The notes below the pieces were generated by a model. It worked only from the letters and a program-made list of their open reading frames with translations. It made no database searches and was not told where the DNA came from. Source: Cinnamomum chago (Eukaryota; Streptophyta; Magnoliopsida; Laurales; Lauraceae). Taken from it: 64,000 nt of DNA. Position 1 is the first letter of the stretch; the number at the start of each line of letters is the position of its first letter. Made by a program: the position numbers and the translations under genes. Positions 11,203-22,388 of this stretch are shown in pieces. The stretch covers positions 131,306,001-131,370,000 of the forward strand of contig CP142453.1 of assembly GCA_038049695.1 (NCBI GenBank), written 5' to 3'.

Positions 11203-13662
11203 AGATGCTCCTATGAGAGATATCTCTCACCTTATATGAGAGATAGGAGTGAGGGCCCTCACATTTAAGTTGTTGGCATTGGATATGGATGTGAGGACCC
11301 CACCTTATCTCTCATAGTAAGGTGAGAGTATCTCTCATAGGAGCATCTCTCATTTATATAAAATCAAAGGGATTGCAGTTCCTATAGATTGTGACCAATT
11401 TTTAGGTGTTAGATCTTTGCTTGATGGCTGTAGAGAATACATCATTGGTATCCAAAGTTTCTCCATTTTGTGATGGACATGGTCTGTAAACCCCACAAAA
11501 TTGCTCTCTATAGAGTTAAAGATTAAGGGAGAGGTTTGTCACTTCTTTATTATGTTCCAGAAGAGAATATTTTTTTCTCATTTGCTAATTTGTTGGAATC
11601 ATATTGATTAGCTGAGTCTTTGAATGTTTTTACAGGTGGAGGTTTGATAATGGTGGGTGATGGCATCAATGATGCACCTGCACTCGCTGCTGCTACTGTG
11701 GGTATTGTACTTGCTCAGAGGGCTAGTGCAACTGCAATAGCGGTTGCGGATGTCCTGTTATTGCAGGACAATATTTCTGGTGTGCCCTTCTGTATAGCTA
11801 AAGCTAGACAAACAATTTCGCTGGTATTGATCTTGTGTCAGTTGCATATCCATTAAGGCTATCAATGGAACAGACCCCTGGTTAGATGATTACTGATTAC
11901 CTGAAGGGCACCATCATCATGGCCTAATCCCATCTATCTGGGGTTGGCACTTGATCACCTAAAGGACCCGACCGAAAAAATTCAGATATGGGCCCATTTC
12001 AGCACCTGATTGATAATTGGGTTTGTGCGCAGGTCCACAGTTTGGATCAACTGCTAATTGAATTCTGGTTGGGGTCCTGTTGAGTCCATACACTAATAAC
12101 TAGTAAAAGTAAGGCATATTGGTTTATATGCATACATCTGTTTTGGGATTTTTAGGACATCGGTGCCCATCAGATTAATGGCCTAGATCACCAAGCAGGG
12201 GGCTCCACATGTGACAACTCCTGGATGCATGATGATGGAAGTGGGTTTGAGAAGTCATGTCCTTCAGAATTGGGCTGTGGTCCTGGGTTTGCTCACATTA
12301 TGGACTTCGGCATGCCCAACCCAAACCTGCACTGTTTTACAGTCTTAAATTCCATTTAGTTACTGTGGACTCTATGTGATTGTTTTCAATCTAACATTTA
12401 TTTGGCTTTGCAGGTCAAGCAAAGTGTGGCACTTGCATTATCATGTATTGTTTTTGCTTCGCTTCCTTCTGTTCTGGGATTTCTACCACTCTGGTTAACG
12501 GTAAGCTAGTTATTAAGATACTTTTTTTTTTTATCACTCCTTTCAATCATTATTGTGTTGTATTATACAACTTGGGAGATGATCTATAAAGGAATGTCAC
12601 CCAAAACTTGGCCGGCTGAGCATCTCTAAATCCAATCAAAGCGTCCAGGTCTGATCACACATGGTCCCAAATTCCAGGGTTCGAAAAGTTGTGACTTAAG
12701 ACTTGACTGGTCCAAAGCAAAAGGAAAAAAAAAAGGACTCAGGTAAGAGTCAACATGGAGACTCGAAAGAGTCAGGCTTTTTTAAGTAATTTAAAAATAA
12801 TCAAATACTTATGAAGTATTATATACATTTGTTGATATGCATTCATGATACTCAATTCAAATTAATAAATTTATATGCAAGAAAAAAATATTATAATAAG
12901 GAAAATAAAAGAAAAATATTGCATATTATATAATTTGTTAGATCAAATATCGAATATAAAAGAGAAAATATAAGTTTTAAATTACATTCAAGTCATAATT
13001 TTCAAATTATTGACTCCAAACCTGGTGTATAATTACTTAAAAATAATTATTAATATTTAAAATAAAATATACCCATCAAATGGTTCAAAATGAAAATAAT
13101 TTATTAAAATAAGGTGACTCGGCGGAGTCTCCCCTATATTTGACTCAGTCCTCCATCAAAATGAGATGACTCAAGGGTCAACTTGGGGAGTTTTCCAACC
13201 TTGCCAAATCCACCTTTTGACAACATAAATCAACAAATAATGATCTTTAGCAGGACAAGAGCCCGGGGGTGTCATGGTGGAAGGTGCTCACTATTGCAAC
13301 TTTGAAGTTGTGAGTTCAAACCACGTTTGTTATCTCTAGCTTTTCAGGGATTTCATGTGGCTCTTGAAAATAAATCCTTTGAAATTTTGATGGTTGGATG
13401 ATTTGAAAATAAATTCAGGTAGACATTGGATGGTTGCCACTCAAGCTTTATTCTGAGTTGTGATATGTTTGAAATTTTGCCTCAGGTTCTTTTGCATGAA
13501 GGTGGGACCCTACTTGTGTGCCTGAACTCAATCCGTGCTCTAAATGACCCTACATGGTCATGGAGACAGGATCTCCAACTTATGATAAATGGATTAAAAG
13601 CATCAATCTCATTTCTTCAAAGGAGACCTCCCTCAAGCACTGTCCAGGCCGCACCTCTGTAA
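6476..13662 (+). CDS. HMA1: P1B-type heavy-metal ATPase HMA1, C-terminal six exons (5' part outside window)
   Basis: Spliced exons 6476-6581, 7980-8141, 9322-9538, 11636-11823, 12414-12500 and 13486-13662 give ~311 residues. These run from the AVVDHSVGKDL stretch of the cytosolic P/N region to the stop. All introns are GT-AG and all phases agree (0, 0, 1, 0, 0). The protein carries MLTGDHES (P-domain TGD motif), GDGINDAPAL (hinge motif) and HEGGTLLVCLNS in the last membrane helix, the signature of the P1B-4/HMA1 branch. In Arabidopsis HMA1 sits in the chloroplast envelope and moves Cu, Zn, Cd or Ca ions at the cost of ATP. The DKTGT aspartate, the upstream helices with the SPC-type motif and the transit peptide are outside the window. 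Nothing suggests inactivation. Confidence 0.95.
6582..7979 (+). other. HMA1 intron without recognised element
   Basis: A 1.4-kb intron with donor GTATGG and acceptor TTTTTATAG. It is AT-rich, with A- and T-runs near 7090, 7520 and 7690. No inserted element with clear ends was found. Confidence 0.8.
7980..8141 (+). CDS. HMA1: HMA1 exon: nucleotide-binding domain segment
   Basis: A 162-bp, 54-codon exon in phase 0 on both sides, with acceptor ATAG and donor GTGAGG. It encodes a segment containing RASLGSVEYIASL and SSAYGEDFVHAALSV, collinear with the region of Arabidopsis HMA1 that ends in YGKDFVHAALSV. Confidence 0.92.
8142..9321 (+). other. HMA1 intron without recognised element
   Basis: A 1.2-kb intron from GTGAGG to TGCTGCAG. 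One imperfect internal direct repeat of about 30 bp (GACAC(A/G)(A/G)GTACTTCATG...CACCATTTAT) lies at about 8980-9045. No transposon ends were seen. Confidence 0.75.
9322..9538 (+). CDS. HMA1: HMA1 exon: P-domain with TGD motif
   Basis: A 217-bp exon that starts in phase 0 with GTT and ends after the first base of a glycine codon (donor GTGAGA). It encodes KPRPGVSDVVTSL, then MLTGDHESSAWRVAKAVGI with the TGD motif that positions the actuator domain during the catalytic cycle, then VYCSLKPEEKLNQVKNI. Confidence 0.95.
9865..10357 (-). mobile_element. tRNA-derived SINE in HMA1 intron, interrupted by a MITE
   Basis: The minus-strand SINE runs from its head near 10357 (GGGGTAGCTCGGTTGGCCT, box B GGTTCGAAACTAC) to a poly(A) tail seen as a T run at 9865-9877. 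The body matches the SINE at 19925-20110, including the GGATTAGTC and AACGGAGGGT 3' motifs. It is split by about 320 bp (9922-10240) of unrelated sequence with its own inverted ends. Confidence 0.7.
9922..10240. mobile_element. MITE inserted in the intronic SINE
   Basis: The left end GGAGTGTTTGGATG is complementary to the right end CCAAACACGC. The interior is AT-rich and non-coding, with matching subterminal blocks (GAAGTAAATTGAGGTGAAG and CTTTACTTCACTTTAAC). The target duplication is unclear. Superfamily not certain; the TIR style suggests a Harbinger- or hAT-like MITE. Confidence 0.5.
10878..11127. repeat. Near-identical 125-bp tandem duplication in HMA1 intron
   Basis: The segment 10878-11002 is repeated immediately as 11003-11127, starting GATTCATATCTGATGC and ending ATTACCTGCAA. 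I see a single difference (GAAACTCAG versus GAAACCCAG). Such high identity means a recent duplication, or an assembly artefact. Confidence 0.85.
11167..11200. repeat. (TA)n microsatellite
   Basis: About 34 bp of pure TA dinucleotides directly abut the left end of the MITE at 11201. Confidence 0.9.
11201..11351. mobile_element. Hairpin MITE in HMA1 intron
   Basis: The left end GGAGATGCTCCTATGAGAGA is complementary to the right end TCTCATAGGAGCATCTCT. Pairing continues for about 45 bp (ATCTCTCACCTTA / TAAGGTGAGAGTA). The loop is about 55 bp. It abuts a TA microsatellite on its left, and ATTTATATA on its right, which suggests TA-type target sites. No coding capacity. Confidence 0.7.
11636..11823 (+). 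CDS. HMA1: HMA1 exon: GDGINDAPAL hinge
   Basis: A 188-bp exon following TTTTTACAG. It completes the split glycine codon, then encodes GGLIMVGDGINDAPALAAA, the ATPase hinge motif with its Mg-coordinating aspartates. AQRASATAIAVADVLLL and the start of the next membrane segment follow. Donor CTG/GTATTG. Confidence 0.95.
11824..12413 (+). other. HMA1 intron without recognised element
   Basis: A 590-bp intron from GTATTG to TTTGCAG. No repeat with clear boundaries was seen. Confidence 0.8.
12414..12500 (+). CDS. HMA1: HMA1 exon: penultimate membrane segment
   Basis: An 87-bp, 29-codon exon, phase 0 both sides, flanked by GCAG and GTAAGC. It encodes VKQSVALALSCIVFASL followed by PSVLGFLPLWLT, a hydrophobic helix characteristic of HMA1 proteins. 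Confidence 0.93.
12675..13203. mobile_element. Non-autonomous hAT element in HMA1 intron
   Basis: Left end CAGGGTTCGAAAAGT and the complement of the right end, CAAGGTTGGAAAACT, differ at a few positions only. The flanks CCAAATTC (12667-12674) and CCAAATCC (13204-13211) form an 8-bp target duplication with one mismatch. The interior is AT-rich with repeated GACTC/GAGTC motifs near both ends. About 529 bp, no transposase. The 170-bp element at 59710 shares its termini. Confidence 0.7.
13262..13345 (+). repeat. tRNA-like SINE fragment
   Basis: GGGTGTCATGGTGGAAGGTG resembles a box A, and GTGAGTTCAAACCACG downstream resembles a box B. The spacing suits a tRNA-derived SINE head; no tail or target duplication was identified, so this is tentative. 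Confidence 0.3.
13486..13662 (+). CDS. HMA1: HMA1 terminal exon with HEGGT motif and stop
   Basis: A 177-bp exon after TGCCTCAG, starting in phase 0. It encodes VLLHEGGTLLVCLNSIRAL (last membrane helix with the P1B-4 HEGGT motif), then NDPTWSWRQDLQLMINGLK and a short divergent tail ending in TAA at 13660-13662. Confidence 0.95.
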   Translation, partial: VLLHEGGTLLVCLNSIRALNDPTWSWRQDLQLMINGLKASISFLQRRPPSSTVQAAPL

Positions 13663-14016
13663 ATTACATGCATTGTAGGTTCCAAATCTCTAGATGTTGT
13701 ATGTACGAATGATGTATGGTGGGTCAATAGTCACCATACACTAATATCGTTTATCTAAAACTTGTTATATTCATCTTTTTTTCTCGATTTGAGAACTGGA
13801 TTTTTGAAATTGTCTGTAATCTTTGATTTCGATTTTGATTCTTTATTGTCATCACTGGTCTCATTTGTTCTCCTAGGAAAACTAATCTGCAGCAGATAAT
13901 TTTGAGCAAGCATTGGAAATCATTCTATGGAAGCACTGATCTTCCTAATCATCCCTTTTTTAAATTGGCCTCGCAAACCTCAATTTACTACCAATCCCTG
14001 TGGTACTGGGCTTGTC

Positions 14017-14022
14017 AATAAA
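14017..14022 (+). terminator. Possible HMA1 polyadenylation signal
   Basis: AATAAA lies 355 bp after the HMA1 stop codon, within the usual range for a plant 3' UTR. Plant poly(A) signals are loose, so this is only a candidate. Confidence 0.3.
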
Positions 14023-15526
14023 ATGCCTGACTGGAAGCCAGCAGTTGATCTCACCTCCCGTTCTTAGGAAACGTATTGTACCAAGAGGGGCCTTTGGCCT
14101 TTGTCCAATTCAATCCTCCATCCACCGGTTGGTATCTGCACCAAATTTCAAGTCCAAGTAAGATTAGCGGTTGAATACAGCACAAGTGGACAAATGTTAG
14201 CTTGATTGTGTTTGTCCAATCCAATTGAATGGTAGGCATGTATGCTAACAAAATGAGAGGTATAATTCTCTACGTGTCTTTCTAGCTAAGTTATCTTGGC
14301 AGCCGTGGGTAGGCTGACTTCTATGTTTATTTGTTTTGAAATAGAGGAGGTAAGGTGTTTAGTTGCCTATTTCAATGTTTTCTTGTCTCTTGTTTGTCCT
14401 CCTTATTTTTTAGTGTTATGTCTCTCCTCTCAGTCCCAAGCAAAGGGAATGCACCTTTTCATCTGTACCTTTTGCTTGAAAAATATATTTTAAAGTAATA
14501 AAAAAAGGTACAAGTGCATCAAGAGGGAAGAAAACAAACAAAAAAGAAGGTATTTTTATTCAGGAAAATCCAAGCATCCAGCTGGAGCCTAGATTTCATC
14601 ACGTAGGGCTAGTGGGGGATTCTTACTTTCCACTCTTCCTGCATCCAAAAGTCAGTGAGAATAGAGAATTTAAGGGTATGAATGGGGGAGCTCCACAAAC
14701 TGTAGCCTGTAGGCTTTCAACAGACCAGGCAAGAGATGCTTCAGTCCTAGATATTGAAGTGTTTTTGAAGGAATTGCAGAAAATTCTGATTTCCCTAAAA
14801 TGAAACCTTTCTTCTGTGTCTCTCTCCAAATTTTAAAAATATAACTAATCTTTTGTAATCTATATCTGTTTGTTAACACATTTTTATACTTTTATTGATT
14901 AGGATTAATTCTATTCTTTGATATTTATTGATAGTATCTCAAGAAAATCCCCGAAGTCTAAAAATGTAACACACTTTTGGAGACAAAAAAAAAAAATCAT
15001 GAGAAGGAAGACTTGTGAAGCATAGCGACAGCATAGTTCAAAAATTAGAGGATATTATTAGTTTTTGCATCCTTTTACTTCAACTACCTGCTCCAACAAA
15101 TGCAACGTACCCTGCCTTAATGGCCAGGGTCCGAAGGTCCTTGCTATTGATTGCATATGTTGAAGGAAAGATGTGAATCTTACCAAACACAACAAAAGTT
15201 CTACCACTTAAACACCAGCTGCTGACATCTCTTTAAGAAGTTCATGGCCTTAGATTAAGGGGCTCCACTCAAATTAAGGGGCTTGACCATTACCTACTGG
15301 GAAATTGAAATCAGCCTTATCAGATATTTTTAGATATACGTTTGAAGGGGATGAAACTCACAAAAATAAATGAAAAATGAGTTCCGTTAAAAATAAGAAA
15401 ATGAGCATTTAGGGATAGGATTAATGGGTGATACAATAAGAAAGACTCATTTGGGATAATTTGGAACTATCCAACATAAGCCCACAATGGAATCTTTAAT
15501 GAAAGACTTTCAATGCACCTTGTTGG

Positions 15527-15588
15527 CTAAAGAAATACAACCTATTTGAAGATTTGACTAAAGAAATACAACCTATTTGAAGATTTGA
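15527..15588. repeat. 31-bp perfect tandem duplication
   Basis: CTAAAGAAATACAACCTATT and the following 11 bases occur twice back to back with a 31-bp period. Confidence 0.85.
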
Positions 15589-17286
15589 CTTGGGACTAAT
15601 CAGAATGGAGAAATGGAATTTATGCAGCCCACTTTTCATCGTAGCTTGGATAACAAGGCTTTGATGATAATGATGATGATGATGATAGAGTAAAATAAAA
15701 GATGGTGACAAAAGTAAAACCGACATAGGCAGCTCACACGTATTTTGGCACATGTACAATACACAAATCTAAGGCTGGATGTAATATATTGGCCAAGTTA
15801 GTCAAGGTTGTCACTCCCTGTCTGGCATATAATCATGCTTTCAAGCATAGGGCTAACCCATTTAGCTATTGGCCCTTAAAATAAAATATAGCTACGGATC
15901 AAAACGTTTTTAGGGCATATAATCAGCCTAAACCTCTCTTTTATCTGCTGCATCTAACTCACCACTTTGAAAGAGTTGTCAGATTGTTGTGCGGGGCAGT
16001 GGGGCACACACATGCAACCAAAGAAGAGAAGGGGAAAAAACGTTTATTAGCAAGTCCTTTTCAAGTTTCAATCAGCACCAATATTATACATGTCTTGTTC
16101 TGGTGCTTGCCAGTTCGTTTGCATTATATATTTACAATATCACTTAAACCATTTGATTAGCATACTTCTCTGCTCCTGATTATGATATAACTATAAAAAT
16201 GAATCCCATTTACTATTTTAATGGGACCCACCTCTTACATTGAATGGTCAAAAGGGCCATGCCATTGAATTTTGCAATGTGGATTTATCTATACTCCACT
16301 TGTAGCACATACACACACAGTATAAATATTCAAATGAGTTTGAAATGAGGTGTGTAGATTGATTGTCAAGCACAAAAATCTTCTACATCGAGGATTGTTG
16401 CAGAGATTCCATCTAAGTGTTGTGTGGTTGTGAGCTTTGTCCAACTCCAACCCACATTGGGTTAGAAAAAAAAAAGACACAAGTAGACTTATAAAAGTAA
16501 ACCCACGTTTTATTAACAATAGTATATGATTAGATTGCATGTTGGGGGTTTTGTGAGAGGAATGGCCACTGAGAAAGGACCAAAGAAAAGCAATCACCAT
16601 GTTGATGTTCGTTTTATTAATAGAAAAGGCATAGGTCTGTATTATCATTAGTTTGACCAAATACGCTTAAGGTGGCTTCCCAATACCTGCCTAAAATCTA
16701 AATACACGTGAAGCAGCTGATACTTATATTTTTCTTTCAAATCAACCCAGTCTTGGGAACATTCTCAAGTAAGAGACATCACCAAACTCTTTTGGGTTTT
16801 CTATCTGATGGTGGATCTTATTTCTTTCTTTGAGCTCTGGGTTCATCCATCCGCCGGGTCCCGGTGTAGATGGGTCATGGATCAAAATGATCAGAGGAGT
16901 CTTCATGAACATTTTTTATTTTATTTTAAGGAACCCAACTTTGGCCTTGACTCAATTTGCTGTCTGAGTCTTGTAACTCGGCCGAGTAGGCTGGGAGCAA
17001 GACTTGACAACCTGTTGAGTTGAGGTGACTCAGCTGAGTCCTGTTAGAGAGTTGTTTTGAAGTAACGTCTTTAAAGTGTATTTAGATGAGGATCTCTGCC
17101 TGTTGAAACAGAATCTCAACTGGAGCAGAGGTTCAAATTAATATAGAGTTGCAATGATCGTGTGGTTCTGATTTGATCCAATGCATTGGCATTTGACATC
17201 AATAAATTAATCATGTACTTCAAAGGATTCTCATCCCACAGAAATTCCTATACCCAAACACTTTATAATAGGCAATATAATTATAA

Positions 17287-18101
17287 GGATGTAAATGGGT
17301 TTTCGATTTTTTGATTACCCGAAAGTTCCGACCTATTAAAAACTGGGTTTGGGTCCTTATTTAGGCCCCGATAAGTAAATGTGTCCGGGTCCAGTTCCAA
17401 CATGGTTCGGACCCGTGGACTTGAGACCTGACATATTACTTCAATTTTCGAAAATTTCTCGTAAAAACCATGTTTTTTAATATCATTCTCTACTTAGACC
17501 CGGGCTCGGATCCAGACTGGTCCCATATATAGTTTTGGTTAAGATTTCGGAGCCTAGAAATCGGTTCCAAAATGGTTCCAAGTTTGGAGCTGGTTCCACC
17601 TTCTCCTTAATGGTTCCGGTTTCGGGTCCACCATGGACCCGAACAAGAACCGACCCGTTTATAAACCTAAATATAAACCTTGTTTCTGTTGAATATATGG
17701 TTTGTCGGTTTAATATCCTTGTCATGGTCAGGCATCATAGATGGTGAGTGGTGACCCTGGGAGATGGGTATTTAGGTTTGTATGGAACTGGCCCCACATC
17801 TAATCTATTTTGATTTGAAGAGACCTACCACATCTGATTTGTTTTGATTTAAAAAGAACTAACTGAACATATGGTTTTTTCTTTTTTTTTAATACATTAC
17901 TGTTGTGCCCTTGTTTTATTATCTTGTCATGGCCAAGCCACTAGTGATTTATTTCTTCAAGCTCTCCACTGGATTCAGTTCAATTGGGTCCCGGTCTTTA
18001 AACCTGTACTCAACCCATAGGGGTCAAAACTCGGACTTAGACCTGGTATTTTCATCCCCCTCCAGCTGGTTGTTTAACCCTAACCTGACCCATTTGCTCC
18101 C
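17287..18101. mobile_element. Probable degraded hAT-like element
   Basis: The left end GGATGTAAATGGG and the complement of the right end, GGGAGCAAATGGG, are similar. The subterminal regions are full of CGGGTCC/GGACCCG words typical of non-autonomous hAT elements in plants. Flanks AATTATAA and TATTTTAA match at 6 of 8 positions. The boundaries are not certain. Confidence 0.4.
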
Positions 18102-19909
18102 TTATTTTAAGGTACATGGATGATAAGTAAACAAATGAGATTGGGAAAAAACCACACGCTGACATCAACTTCAAGCTTCATACATTCTTCTTTTTAATTT
18201 TACTCAATATGGCCCACTTTTGATCAATTCATACCATCAAGCACTTGTTTCCACTTCCCACATGAATTGGCAGTCGCTTAATACATCTCAAGTCAGAGTC
18301 TTACAATCCTTCACACCCAATCACTCATGGATAGGCCTGCATAAAAGTGGTCCCCCAATCAAGGGAGTAAATGACCATTCTCTATACTCCAATGATTACA
18401 TGAATGCACCCAAGTGGTCCTCCAAAGTGAGGGATGCATGTAACCAGTAAAATAAAAGCTCTGCCCAATACCAAATTGAGAGAGAAAAAAAAAAGTGAAA
18501 ACCATAGGAGGGGTGTGGAGATGAGGACATGAGTGGGATGGGAAAAAAAAGAAAGAAAATGAAAAGTGGTAGTAATGCAGTTGGAAACCAACTTGCATAA
18601 GGTTGGTCTTATCATTATGCACAAGTTAAAAAGCTGATGCTCAACATCTCATTGCGTCCCATAGTCCTTTTTTATATTAAATTGTAAGATAGAAAACTGT
18701 GGCAGAGATGAGAAGGGACGATTTAAATTCCATTAAAAGAAATGGAGAAAGCGACATGAAGTAGACATGGGAAAAGGAAGGAAAGAGGGGAGTTGTTGGA
18801 TGGCCAATATCAGTGCTCTCTCTCTGTATACTTTGCTTTTTCAATCAACACAACTGCTTCCCTTGTCTTCATGTTTGGTGGTAGTCAGTTGGAGGATGGC
18901 AGTTTTGAGAGCAACTCACACCCCTTTCCCATTAAATAAATGGTTTATCATTGAAACATCTCCCGCTTACTCAACACAAATTTCACTCACCATTAATATT
19001 CAGGTTTTACATTTGTGGTAGCTGAAAACGGCCCACATAAAAACGGCCCCATTGATAATCATAAGTGGGCCCCGAGTTTTACATCAGTGGGCCCAGATTT
19101 TGTAAAATTCATACGAATATTTATATTGTGAACCCCATGTTATTAAAATTATATTTACTCTCATTTACTATGTTGTTTTATTTTTAATGTGTCTTTCATT
19201 TAATTTTTTTACACCTGTCCGAGTTTCAGCACGCTCCATTTATACCTTACGTAAATAATAAAATATCTGGAAAAACTCATAAAAATCAAAATAACAACAA
19301 AGAAATTATTAAACAGTTTACTAAATAAATTATTTAATAAAAATAATACATCTTAGTCAGTGCTTTTAATGATTCTGTGGTCTATGCATAGCACGAGGTT
19401 TTACTAGTATCAAAAAGAGGGATTGTAAGTTTCAAAACTGAATAAACAAGATCCCTTTCAGGATTTTTAATCCCATATGGGTTTTGTTGGGTATACAGAA
19501 TACTTGTTTTTTGTTTTTTTTTTTTTTAACAGCTGTTGTCATGTCACTCATGGGTGGGTGGGGCCCCCCTTTTCCTTTGTCGTTTTGTGCTTTGCTTGGA
19601 ATGTAACAGCTGTGGGCTTTATCATTTGTATGTACTCTCACTCCAATGTGTGTCTTTCACAAAGTAGAAACTTGGTGGCAACTCTCATCTACCATGTGAT
19701 TGTCATACATGGATGTTTGATATGTATGTCACATATATCACTGGGCCACAACAGCTGCAACGGCTAAGATTTTTCATTTTTTCTTTGTTCCTTTTTCTAT
19801 CTATTTGATCATCATCGCCAAATTATAGTATTATTCCAACTATATTAGATGTAGCTATATGAATTCATTCGTTTTCATGGTCAAATTCTCAAACAAGTTA
19901 TACTTTCTC
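18102..19909. other. Intergenic, no gene recognised
   Basis: Mostly AT-rich DNA with short open frames lacking family resemblance. Nothing with clear transposon ends was found. Confidence 0.4.
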
Positions 19910-19924
19910 ATATTCAAGATGAAT

Positions 19925-20110
19925 AATCCCAAGGGTAGCTCAGTTGGCCTAAGACTACGGTTTACACCTGGAGGTTGTAGGTTCGAAACTGCATTACCAC
20001 ACTGGGGCTACAGGGGAGTTTACCCGGCTTTCCTCTGGGCCCGGAGGGATTAGTCCAATCCAAAGGATTGGGAACCCTCTGATATAAAAAAAAAAAAATA
20101 ATAAAAAAAA
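19925..20110 (+). mobile_element. tRNA-derived SINE with perfect 15-bp target duplication
   Basis: The head AAGGGTAGCTCAGTTGGCCT and box B GGTTCGAAACTGC are tRNA-like. The body continues through GTTTACCCGGC and GGGATTAGTCCAATCC to an A-rich tail. Both sides carry ATATTCAAGATGAAT (19910-19924 and 20111-20125), identical. This is the best preserved member of the SINE family seen several times in the window. Confidence 0.85.
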
Positions 20111-20125
20111 ATATTCAAGATGAAT

Positions 20126-22211
20126 GATTTTTTATGCACGGGCTCAAGCCGAAAAACAAATTATATGAATAAGGTATTTATTTAGTAAAAACTTCTGTTT
20201 TGGCCATAAAGATTCATTCACAGCTTAACAAAAAAAATACAGACAGTAATTCTTATAAATGAATTTCATACAAGTTAGCATCAAGTTTTGTTTTCTAAAT
20301 CAATCAAGATTTGGAGTCGTCTCTGAAATCAAAGGCTTTGCATCCATTGAATGTGGATACTGTGATCATTTGCTTTCTTTATTAGTGAAATTTTTAAGGA
20401 AATCAGCTGAATCTGAATCTGGGTGTTTTTTTTCTCCTGAAATCCTGCAAAGATCTGGATAAGGAGTTTGAGATCATTCATTATTCTCTGTAATGGGGTT
20501 GGGGAGGCATCTCCACCGGTGGGGCAGATTCAATGAATGGGACAATGGTGCCATGTGTTTGGTGGGAATTTGAGAAAATGGACGTTGCTATGTTGTCCTT
20601 GTCTAGTACTGATTACTTTTCCCAAGGTTTGTGGACTACGCTGCAGTGCATGAATTGCATGGTTAGAGACAGAGATCCGGCCAGCCAATCCCCAAATAGA
20701 TAGGACAATCTTCCAACAATCTGATTTTAACTGCTGATGCATTGAATATGAAGGATTGAATATGAAGCATTTAACTTAGGTTACCCTAGAATTACTGTTT
20801 GTATTGAGAGATTGTGAGTTTGTCAGAGCAAAATTTTATTCGGCCTTTTCTTTTGAGTAGTAGGGATCATTCTGGGCAAAAAAAAAACTAGGAACCATCG
20901 GTGATAATAAAGAAAAAATACTTAGCATTTAAGCAGTTTCAGTTCTATCCATCCATTTGCTACCCCCACAATTTGATTGTCTAGATTAATAATCACCTAT
21001 CAAGACTAACATCTTGCCTCTCCGCATGTGATTGTACTAAATCCTGAAAAGAAGGGTCGGTACTTGGTACTTTTTAAAAACCTATGAAACAAAAATTTGA
21101 GACCAGGGAGATGGGACACACCTATTTGGCATTATTAGAAATTGATTATACCATATATGATATATATGTGATTCCATATTTGATGGTCATCTTTGATGGC
21201 TTGGCTTGTATACTGTATGCCCATATATAGATGAATGACTTGAAATTGAATGGTGAGGATGGAAACGGCACCTGTTTCTCAAAACTTAGACAGCATATTC
21301 AACCTATGTGCTGTGTGATTTCCAGATTTCAGAGCTTTTTTAATCCAAAGTGGTGAATATTATTGATAAAGTAGACAGTAGAGTGGAGAAAGGTAGGAGC
21401 CTGGCCTCACTCATGTACTTCAAAAAAAAAAAAAAAAAAAAGGAAAACTAGATTAATTAACTATAAAATTAATATAGCATTTCGGGATGATTAAGCATAT
21501 CAAATTGCCCTTGCTTAGCATAAAATGGCCACTCTTTAAAAATCTGGATTAGATAAATGAATAAAACAAAGGTTAATATTTGTGTTACATAGACATGCTA
21601 TTTAGTGGCTAATTAAATGTTAGAGCCCACAGGATTTGGGTTTTGAAATGTGCCCCATTGTACACAAGCGTTATGGCAGGTACTGCAAAAATAAAGAGGG
21701 AAATTCGGCTCACAACGATTTAGGGGTCAACTTGACCCTTTGACCCCTATAATGACATTTAGTGCACCTTCTATTTTATACTAATTACTTTTTTATTTAA
21801 TTTTACGATAGACTTGTAATCGCACATTTGACAAGTGAATACAATGTCTTCAACCAATGCATCAGCAGTATGATTTACAGTAAATGAATTCCATCATAGA
21901 ATTATTGAAGAGGTAAGCATCTAAAGATATAAGATAAACATATATATGGGATCTTGACTTCGGTAAATATTAAATTACATAGGTTGTGTCATACTTCCAT
22001 CTTCCCAAAATTCAATTTCCATTAAATGTAAGATTATTTGATGATCATTTTCTATATAAATTATATTTTTTCCTTATTAACAACATATAAACATATAACT
22101 GAAGAATCCCATTACATGAAACAAATATGCCACAATTGTTGAAAATCAAAATCAACTTATAGAAATGCAATTACATGAAACAAATAGCACAAATACATAA
22201 TATCTAATCTT
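20126..22211. other. Intergenic, no gene recognised
   Basis: AT-rich sequence with a 20-A run near 21422 and many short open frames. No exon-like or transposon-like boundaries were supported. Confidence 0.4.
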
Positions 22212-22388
22212 AAGGGGTAGCTCAGTTGATTTACAACCATAATTTACATTTAAAAGTTATAGATTCGAAACTATACAATCATACTGAAGTTATAAAAGAG
22301 CTTATTTAGCTTCCTTTACTCTAAAACCGAAGGAGTTAGCCCAACTTGGAAGGGTTGAAACGCTCGTGATAGCTAAAAAAAAAAAAAT
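22212..22388 (+). mobile_element. Diverged SINE of the same family
   Basis: GGGGTAGCTCAGTTG opens the copy and AGATTCGAAACTATAC is its box B. AGAGCTTATTTAGCTTCC, AAGGAGTTAGCCCAA and an A-run follow in the order of the intact copy at 19925. Many changes are C to T or G to A relative to that copy, which suggests an old, methylated insertion. Confidence 0.7.

Larger units (their letters stand above)
13663..17286. other. HMA1 3' flank and intergenic DNA
   Basis: The HMA1 3' UTR must start here; the first canonical AATAAA is at 14017-14022. The rest shows no gene. A 31-bp tandem duplication (CTAAAGAAATACAACC...) lies at 15527-15588, and a (GAT)n tract near 15665-15685. GACTC-rich sequence at 16970-17045 resembles the ends of the hAT family at 12675. 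Confidence 0.5.
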
